Below are positions 14,403 through 19,047 of a stretch of DNA of 19,047 bases, one piece after another (the stretch's first letter is position 1; every line of letters begins with the position of its first letter). Below the pieces are notes generated by a model. The model did not search any database, was not told the origin of the DNA, and saw only the letters and a list, made by a program, of their open reading frames with translations. The position numbers and the translations under genes were made by a program. The stretch is from JAXHUH01 sp034211175 (GTDB taxonomy: Bacteria; Actinomycetota; Acidimicrobiia; Acidimicrobiales; CAIXPF01). The DNA lies in assembly GCA_034211175.1 (NCBI GenBank), contig JAXHUH010000067.1:1-19047 (forward strand). Direction: 5' to 3'.

Positions 14403-15706
14403 GCGCCCGTTCGATCGTGCCGACCAGCGTCGCCGGCGCCACCGCGGTCGTCGTCACCGGCGCCGCGGTCCTGGAGATGGTGATGCAGCCATCGGCCACC
14501 GACCGGTTCGAGGCCGTTGCGCTGTTCGCCGCCATGGGCGCCCTCACCGTCGCCGCCTCGCGGGCCGTGAGCCGCCGCGGCCCCCGGTGGCGATCGCTGA
14601 GCCGGACGATCGCCGTGGTCGGCCTGGTCGCGGTCTCCTTGATCGGCCTCGCGGTCGGGGTCGGCGCCTGGCGCATGTTCCTGTCGGTCCACGACCTCCA
14701 GCTCGTGGGCGTCGTGCTCCTCGTCGGTGCCAGCCTCGGCATCGTGTTCGCGACCAGCGTCGCCCGGTGCCTCGAGGTCGATCTCGCCGCGGTCCGCCGG
14801 ACCGCGGACGGCGTGTCGAACGGCGACCTCGACGCCCGGACGGGCGTGGAACGTGCCGACGAGATCGGTGCCGCCGCGGCCGCGCTCGACGAGATGGTCG
14901 GCCGCCTCGCCATCGCCGACGCCCAGCGCCGGCGCGACGACGAGGCCCGCCGGGCGCTCCTCGCCGCCATCGGTCACGACCTGCGCACCCCGCTGGCCGC
15001 GCTCCAGGCGTCGATCGAGGCGCTCCAGGACGGTCTGGCCCCCGAACCGGACCGGTACCTGCGTTCGATGGGGCGGGACGTGGCGACCCTGCGGTCGATG
15101 GTCGACGACCTGTTCCTCCTGGCCCGGATCGAAGCCGGCGAGCTGGTCACCAACCGCCAGGCGCTCGACCTCGCCGAGCTGGCCGACGAGACCGTCGATG
15201 CCATGGCCTCCCTCGCTCGCCGTCAGCAGGTCGAGCTCCACCTCGATGCCACCGGCCGGGTCCCGGTGTGGGGCGGCCCGGAGGCGCTCGGGCGGGTGAT
15301 GCGGAACCTGGTCGACAACGCCATCCGCCATGCCCCGGCCGGCAGTCGGGTCGTCGTCCGGGTGACCGACGTCGGCGCCCGCGATACCGACTGTGCGCTG
15401 GTCGAGGTGCTCGACCGGGGGCCCGGGTTCGACGCGGCGTTGCTGGCGACGGCGTTCGACCGCTTCGTGCGGGCCGACCCGTCGCGCAACCGTGACACCG
15501 GCGGTGCCGGGTTGGGCCTGGCCATCGCCCGAGGGGTCGTCGAGGCCCACGGCGGGCGGATCTGGGCCGAGGCCGGGCCCGGTGGTCGCGTCTGCTTCCG
15601 GTTGCCGTCCGACCGGCCGGCGACGACCGGCAATCCGCTTGTCGACCGGGTGGCCGCCACCGAGACTGCCGGTCATGGGAGAGGTTCGCTGGGCGACGCC
15701 GGATGA
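14399..15706 (+). CDS. Sensor histidine kinase, four-span, HAMP domain
   Basis: An inner-membrane sensor kinase of 435 aa. GTG 14399 overlaps the regulator stop (GTGA), so translation is coupled. Four hydrophobic spans (about 10-28, 36-55, 69-91 and 102-120) are joined by very short loops with no extracellular sensor domain. A HAMP-like segment (about 116-172) leads to the dimerisation helix with phospho-acceptor His193 in AAIGHDLRTPLAAL. The catalytic domain has the N box RNLVDNAIRHA (Asn302, Asn306), G1 box DRGPGF and G2 box GGAGLGLAIA, followed by AHGGRIWAE. All catalytic motifs are intact. The layout suits kinases that sense within the membrane or through partner proteins. The last 32 bases overlap the acetyltransferase gene. 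Confidence 0.95.
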   Translation: MSARSIVPTSVAGATAVVVTGAAVLEMVMQPSATDRFEAVALFAAMGALTVAASRAVSRRGPRWRSLSRTIAVVGLVAVSLIGLAVGVGAWRMFLSVHDLQLVGVVLLVGASLGIVFATSVARCLEVDLAAVRRTADGVSNGDLDARTGVERADEIGAAAAALDEMVGRLAIADAQRRRDDEARRALLAAIGHDLRTPLAALQASIEALQDGLAPEPDRYLRSMGRDVATLRSMVDDLFLLARIEAGELVTNRQALDLAELADETVDAMASLARRQQVELHLDATGRVPVWGGPEALGRVMRNLVDNAIRHAPAGSRVVVRVTDVGARDTDCALVEVLDRGPGFDAALLATAFDRFVRADPSRNRDTGGAGLGLAIARGVVEAHGGRIWAEAGPGGRVCFRLPSDRPATTGNPLVDRVAATETAGHGRGSLGDAG

Positions 15707-16172
15707 CGCCACGGAGCTGGTGCGGCTCCGGCGGCTGATGTTCGAGGCCATGGGCCTCCACCCCGTCGGCGACGAGGACGCAGCGTGGTTGCGGTCCACC
15801 GAGGACCAGCTGCGGGCCCGCCTCGCGGCCGGCGACCTGTTCGCCGCCGTCGTCGAGGCGCCCGACGCGGTCGCGTCCGATGGCGTGGTCGAACTGGCGG
15901 CGAGCGGCATCGTCGAGGTGTCGACCCGCATCCCGTCGCCGCTGTCGGCATCGGGTTCGTACGCCTACCTCAGCTCGATGTCGACCGACCCCCGCTGGCG
16001 CCGCCGCGGCTACGCCCGCCTGGTCATCGACGCCCTGCTCGACGAGCTCCGCCGCCGGGACGTCGACCGCATCGAGCTCCACGCCACGACCGACGGCATC
16101 GCCCTCTACCGCTCCGTCGGCTTCGTCGAACGATCCGGCCCCGTCGAGATGCAGCTTCGCCGCTCCGGCTGA
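15675..16172 (+). CDS. GNAT-family N-acetyltransferase
   Basis: A 165-aa acetyl-CoA-dependent N-acetyltransferase. The fold order is visible: N-terminal strand and helix (VRWATPDDATELVRLRRLMF), central strands including SYAYLSSMSTDP, then motif A with the acetyl-CoA phosphate loop RRRGYA (109-114) and helix ARLVIDALLDEL. Motif B follows as IELHATTDGIALYRSVGFVE, ending in a final strand. ATG 15675 lies within the end of the histidine kinase gene (32-base overlap) and has no clear ribosome binding site, so it may rely on coupling. It is the last gene of the fasciclin/two-component cluster and ends 32 bases before the convergent HEPN gene. The substrate is unknown; small-molecule or protein amino groups are both possible. 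Confidence 0.92.
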   Translation: MGEVRWATPDDATELVRLRRLMFEAMGLHPVGDEDAAWLRSTEDQLRARLAAGDLFAAVVEAPDAVASDGVVELAASGIVEVSTRIPSPLSASGSYAYLSSMSTDPRWRRRGYARLVIDALLDELRRRDVDRIELHATTDGIALYRSVGFVERSGPVEMQLRRSG

Positions 16173-16204
16173 CCTACTGCTCGAACCCGACCGCCGAACG
16201 CCGG

Positions 16205-16606
16205 TCAGCCATCGTCGATGATCGCTCGCGACTGCTCGACGATGTCCGCAGCGATGTCGACGGTGCGCGTCGCCTGCACATGGTCCGGATCGTCGATGTC
16301 CTCCGGGTACCGACCAGCAACAGCCCACGGGTCGAGGGTGGCGAGCGCATCCGAGTCGAATCGTGCTTCGACGCCAGTAGGCATGAGCGCACTGAGTCGC
16401 CCGAGGCTATGGGACTTCGGGAAGTCGATGCCGAGATGGACGAGCAGCGCCTTCAGTGCCTTCTCGGCGGCCTGTTGTGCATGGAAGCACGCCGCCCATT
16501 CGGCACCGATACCGCCGGCGAGGATGACCCGGGCGACGCGGAGGCCGTCGTCAGCCTTGTCGAGCCAGCTGTGCTCATGAGCAGCTGAGCTTTGTCGGTC
16601 ACTCAC
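16205..16606 (-). CDS. HEPN-domain protein, partner of nucleotidyltransferase
   Basis: A 133-aa all-helical protein. The signature is EWAACFHAQQAAEKALKALL (37-56), then a G-IDFPKSHSLGRL loop and a closing helix ATRTVDIAADIVEQSRAII, matching the HEPN family often encoded next to a minimal nucleotidyltransferase. The GTG start at 16606 overlaps the partner's stop by eight bases. In HEPN toxins of the HepT type the RNase motif is Rx4-6H in the later helices; here no such pair is seen in that region, so the protein may lack RNase activity. The pair may be a toxin-antitoxin module or a non-toxic HEPN/MNT pair of unknown purpose. It is convergent with the acetyltransferase gene. Confidence 0.85.
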   Translation of the reverse strand: MSDRQSSAAHEHSWLDKADDGLRVARVILAGGIGAEWAACFHAQQAAEKALKALLVHLGIDFPKSHSLGRLSALMPTGVEARFDSDALATLDPWAVAGRYPEDIDDPDHVQATRTVDIAADIVEQSRAIIDDG

Positions 16607-16967
16607 GGATGTACACGCGCCGTCCTTCGAGCACGGCGGCGCGCTCGATGGTGCCCGGCACTCCCGAACGGTTCGTGAAGCGCTGTGGATCAGTGAAGGA
16701 GACGTCGAACGGCACAGGTGTGGTCGACGCACGTAGCGCCGTCGTCTTCAGCCCGACCGCGTCCGCTGGGTCGTAGGCGTCGAGGACGACGAGTAGGTCG
16801 ATGTCGCTGTCGCCGTCGTCGTCGCCGCGAGCAACGGAGCCGTAGAGCCAGATCTCAGCGGGCCGGAACGTCCGCACATGATCGTCGACGAGGTGGGATA
16901 CCCAGTCCGCGAGTCGCCGGCCGTCCCAGACGGCCTTCCCGTCCTCGACCGACCAGGTGCTCGGCAT
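16599..16967 (-). CDS. Minimal nucleotidyltransferase (MNT) domain protein
   Basis: A 122-aa DNA polymerase beta-like minimal nucleotidyltransferase. The catalytic signature is complete: LYGSVARGDDDGDSDIDLLV, with Gly43-Ser44, metal-binding Asp55 and Asp57, and a likely third carboxylate Asp88 in PFDVSFT. Antitoxins of the MntA type use this site to AMPylate their HEPN partner, so a similar function is possible here. ATG 16967 is preferred because a leaderless-type -10 lies six bases upstream. The downstream HEPN gene overlaps by eight bases, forming a bicistronic unit. It is separated from the upstream permease operon by 80 bases. The substrate nucleotide cannot be deduced. Confidence 0.88.
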   Translation of the reverse strand: MPSTWSVEDGKAVWDGRRLADWVSHLVDDHVRTFRPAEIWLYGSVARGDDDGDSDIDLLVVLDAYDPADAVGLKTTALRASTTPVPFDVSFTDPQRFTNRSGVPGTIERAAVLEGRRVYIRE

Positions 16968-16979
16968 CCCACCAGGATA
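16968..16979 (-). promoter_or_regulatory. Leaderless-type -10 element before the MNT/HEPN pair
   Basis: TATCCT (complement of 16974-16979) fits TANNNT and sits exactly six bases before ATG 16967. This implies that the MNT/HEPN pair has its own promoter rather than reading through from the permease operon. Confidence 0.45.
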
Positions 16980-17047
16980 GGTGCCGTCGTCCCGCGACGT
17001 CGGACGTGCTCCGCCGCTGATCGCCAGCTGCGAACGGTGCGCGAGGG

Positions 17048-17761
17048 TCAGATGATCGGCAGGGCGGGGGCGACGCGGGCGGAGGCGATGCCGCGGGTGG
17101 GCTTGCCGAGGCGGAAGCGGACCTTGCCCTTCAGCACGGTGCCCGACTCGGCGAGGCCATCGACCAGCGGCTCGCCGGCCTGGAGCGTGAACGTCCACCG
17201 GTCGTTGTGTTCGCAGTCCGGCGGCGTCGCGCCGCACTGGAGGACCCGGGCGCCCCACACCTGGCGGATCATGAGCCGGCGGGTGTCCTCGCCGTCGATC
17301 ACGAATCGCTCGGCCGGGCCGGAGACGACGTCGTCGTAGCTGCCGAGCGACGGCCCGTAGGCGCCGACGACCGTCGCCACCATCGTCCACGGCCGTCCCG
17401 GTGCGACGCCGAGCACGCCGTCGCCGAGCCGCTCGTCGACGACGTCGGGTGTCGCCGCTCCGAGCTGGTCGAACCGGGCCCCAGCCGGGGCCGCCTGGCG
17501 GGTGTCGAGCCGGGCCGGGTCGGGCACAAGCACGGTCCCGTACGCCACCTCGTCGGCGAAGCGGGCATTCGCGAACCGCTCGGCCAGCGCTCCGACCGCC
17601 CGCTCGGCCCGGGCCCACTCCTCGTCGGAGAACCACTCGCCGAGCCCGTCGGCCGTCACCGGCGGGAGGCCGGCTCCGGCGACGAGCGTGGCGATCGAAC
17701 CGCACGTTGCCCAGCCCGACGTGGTGAGCCGCTCGATCTCCCGAGCCCGGAACTCGCGCAC
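17048..17761 (-). CDS. Unrecognised 237-aa protein coupled to an ABC permease
   Basis: No family is recognised. The GTG start at 17761 lies four bases beyond the TGA of the permease gene, so the two are probably co-translated. The protein looks soluble or only weakly membrane-linked: there is no classical signal peptide, and the hydrophobic runs (CGSIATLVAGAGLPPV, TMVATVVGAYGP) are short. Other landmarks are WFSDEEWARAERAVGALAER, an all-helical stretch, and a C-terminal part with RRLMIRQVWGARVLQCGATP, CEHNDRWTFTLQAGEPL and GTVLKGKVRFRLGKPTRG, which looks beta-rich. Two Cys (LQCGATPPDCE) could form a disulphide or metal site. Codon usage supports a real gene. A role with the FtsX-like permease is inferred from position only. 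Confidence 0.7.
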   Translation of the reverse strand: MREFRAREIERLTTSGWATCGSIATLVAGAGLPPVTADGLGEWFSDEEWARAERAVGALAERFANARFADEVAYGTVLVPDPARLDTRQAAPAGARFDQLGAATPDVVDERLGDGVLGVAPGRPWTMVATVVGAYGPSLGSYDDVVSGPAERFVIDGEDTRRLMIRQVWGARVLQCGATPPDCEHNDRWTFTLQAGEPLVDGLAESGTVLKGKVRFRLGKPTRGIASARVAPALPII

Positions 17762-17765
17762 CGGA

Positions 17766-18938
17766 TCAGCTGAACACGGGGCGGGTCGGCGGCTCGGGCC
17801 GGAGGTGGGCGAGTATCCAGGTCGCGGCGACGGCGGCGAGTGGGACGCCGACGAGGAGCACGGCCATCGGACCGGCGGGTGCCGCCAGGTGGACGTCGTC
17901 GGGCCGGTCGGACAGAAAGGCGAACAGTCCCAGGTACCCGATCGGGACGGCGAACCCCGCGGCCACGAACGCGAGCACGGCCGTCGTTGCGACCTCCGAA
18001 CGCCGTCGCAGTCGTGAGCCGGCCCCGAGCGCGGCCAGGGCACGCTCGCGACGCTCGGCGTCGAGCCGGATCAGTGCGCTCATGACGGCGAGGACCCCGA
18101 GGGCGATACCCGCGCCGATGGCCAATGTCGCCCACCGCAAGCCGCTGGCGGACGCCGGCGGCTCGTGGGTCTCGACCACGAGCCGGCCGGCGACGGCCGC
18201 GAGCGCGTCGGCCTGCTCGTCGGTGATCGGCGTCGGGCTCGCGACCAACCAGCCGCCGAGCTCGACCCGATGGCCCCGCTCTGCAACGGCGTCGGGGGTC
18301 AGCAGGTAGTCGGTGATGGCCGTGTGCTCGACGGGTTCGATCTGCTCGGTCGTCGCCAGAGCGATCTCGTCGTCCCTGTCGTCGTGCAGGACGATGTCGG
18401 TGTCGAGCGCGACCTGGTGCTCCGTGGGACCGAGCACGTCGGCGCCGGAGTCCGCCATCGACGGGTCGATGCCGAGGATCTCCAGCAGGTCGGTGTTGGC
18501 CACCCACGGGACCGCGGAGCCGGCGTTGTAGTGGATGCCGTGGTCGACGGCCTCCGGGTCGAGTCGCAGCTTCAGTACCGGCAACGCCTCGACACCACCC
18601 GCCGGCGGCACGAAGGAGTTGGCGTCGGCGTCGACTGCGAACTCGACGGGCGCGATCGTGGCGTCGGGCAGGACCCGGGCCACGTCGTCGGCCAGGCCGG
18701 TGCCCCGGTCGCCGGGCTCGGCGGGGATACGAGCGAAGAAGTCGTCGTCGTCGGCCTCGACGGGCCGCAGCAGCACCCAGTTCGCCGGCAGGTTCGCCGG
18801 GTCGTCCGCGGCGGCCACCTCGGACGAGCCGCTGGCGAGCACGATCGTGGCCGGGAGGCCGAGCGAGATGGCGAGGACGGCGACCGCGGCGGCCGACCGG
18901 CGTCGATGACGGCCGAGGTCGCGCACGGCGATCCGCAA
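17766..18938 (-). CDS. FtsX-like ABC transporter permease, C-terminal half (probable frameshift upstream)
   Basis: A 390-aa reading frame whose TTG start at 18938 is probably artificial. The visible part holds the second half of a duplicated FtsX/MacB-type permease. It opens with the repeat-unit start RIAVRDLGRHRRRSAAAVAV and a span (about 14-35), then has a large extracytoplasmic domain (36-265). Three spans close the protein (about 267-290, 316-341 and 356-377), and the coupling segment DAERRERALAALGAGSRLRR follows the second. Such permeases use a separate ATPase for lipoprotein, peptide or drug handling; none is in the window. The preceding 94 bases encode the end of the first half in another frame. 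The next gene starts four bases after the stop. Confidence 0.85.
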   Translation of the reverse strand: MRIAVRDLGRHRRRSAAAVAVLAISLGLPATIVLASGSSEVAAADDPANLPANWVLLRPVEADDDDFFARIPAEPGDRGTGLADDVARVLPDATIAPVEFAVDADANSFVPPAGGVEALPVLKLRLDPEAVDHGIHYNAGSAVPWVANTDLLEILGIDPSMADSGADVLGPTEHQVALDTDIVLHDDRDDEIALATTEQIEPVEHTAITDYLLTPDAVAERGHRVELGGWLVASPTPITDEQADALAAVAGRLVVETHEPPASASGLRWATLAIGAGIALGVLAVMSALIRLDAERRERALAALGAGSRLRRRSEVATTAVLAFVAAGFAVPIGYLGLFAFLSDRPDDVHLAAPAGPMAVLLVGVPLAAVAATWILAHLRPEPPTRPVFS

Positions 18939-18952
18939 CGACAGCGGCAGCC

Positions 18953-19047
18953 GGGGGGGCCAGTCGGGCGATCGCGGCGAGCAGGGCCGGCGCCTGGGTC
19001 AGCAGACCGCCGACGCCGACGACCAGGCCGACGACCGCCAGCCCGGG
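18953..19047 (-). pseudogene. Out-of-frame upstream part of the same permease, cut by window end
   Basis: Read from 19047 down, the frame gives LAVVGLVVGVGGLLTQAPAL then LAAIARLAP, the kind of transmembrane helix that ends the first half of these permeases. Seven consecutive G (18953-18959, C on the coding strand) follow. With six instead of seven bases the frame would continue as ARLAPRLPLSLRIAVRDLG, joining the downstream frame. The downstream frame itself meets a stop at 18999-19001 if read further upstream, so one of the two frames must shift. This is a real disruption, a phase-variable tract or an assembly error. Confidence 0.65.

Noticed and set aside
18936..18938. TTG as true start of the ABC permease
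   Set aside because: No ribosome binding site is present, and the preceding DNA encodes the matching upstream helix in another frame, so a frameshift explains the data better.

Overview
The window is very GC-rich, densely packed and strongly third-position G/C biased. It carries GTG/TTG starts, leaderless-type promoters and actinobacterial families: a PASTA-domain Ser/Thr kinase, an ECF sigma factor with a coupled membrane protein, a fasciclin lipoprotein and DUF421. This points to a chromosomal segment of a high-GC Actinomycetota bacterium. Acidimicrobiia is possible, but the sequence alone does not prove it. No rRNA, tRNA, CRISPR array, integrase or transposase was seen.

Layout. (1) 2-4510: a multi-pass membrane protein with a helical cytoplasmic tail, open at the window edge, then a transmembrane kinase with four PASTA repeats. 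(2) 4511-4813: a gene-poor gap holding only a short LysM-like reading frame. (3) 4814-6650: a DHA2-type MFS exporter and a small alpha/beta-barrel-like protein, closed by a strong hairpin. (4) 6737-7827: a cupin gene and a marR-type regulator, divergently transcribed from overlapping promoters that share a 36-bp dyad operator. (5) 7828-9320: two tandem palindromic elements, then a dienelactone hydrolase-family gene (minus) divergent from a DUF421 membrane protein (plus). (6) 9385-12761: an ECF sigma factor overlapping a 956-aa single-pass protein whose outer part is three copies of one roughly 280-aa unit, followed by a long hairpin. (7) 12881-16172: a tight cluster of fasciclin lipoprotein, response regulator, four-TM histidine kinase and GNAT acetyltransferase. 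(8) 16205-16967 (minus): a nucleotidyltransferase/HEPN pair resembling a toxin-antitoxin module. (9) 17048-19047 (minus): an unrecognised 237-aa protein coupled to an FtsX-like ABC permease that looks frameshifted at a run of seven G.

How parts may work together. The kinase, the sigma/anti-sigma-like pair and the two-component system are all envelope-sensing devices. A fasciclin lipoprotein lies next to an ECF sigma locus and heads the two-component operon, so a cell-surface stress or adhesion circuit is plausible (inference). MarR probably represses itself and the cupin.

The most unusual items are the triplicated anti-sigma-like protein, the Met/Asp repeat linker in the fasciclin lipoprotein, the recurrent CGTTCTGG palindromes placed just after stop codons, the elaborate MarR operator and the homopolymer frameshift in the permease. 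No clearly new multi-gene system can be proven from the sequence alone.
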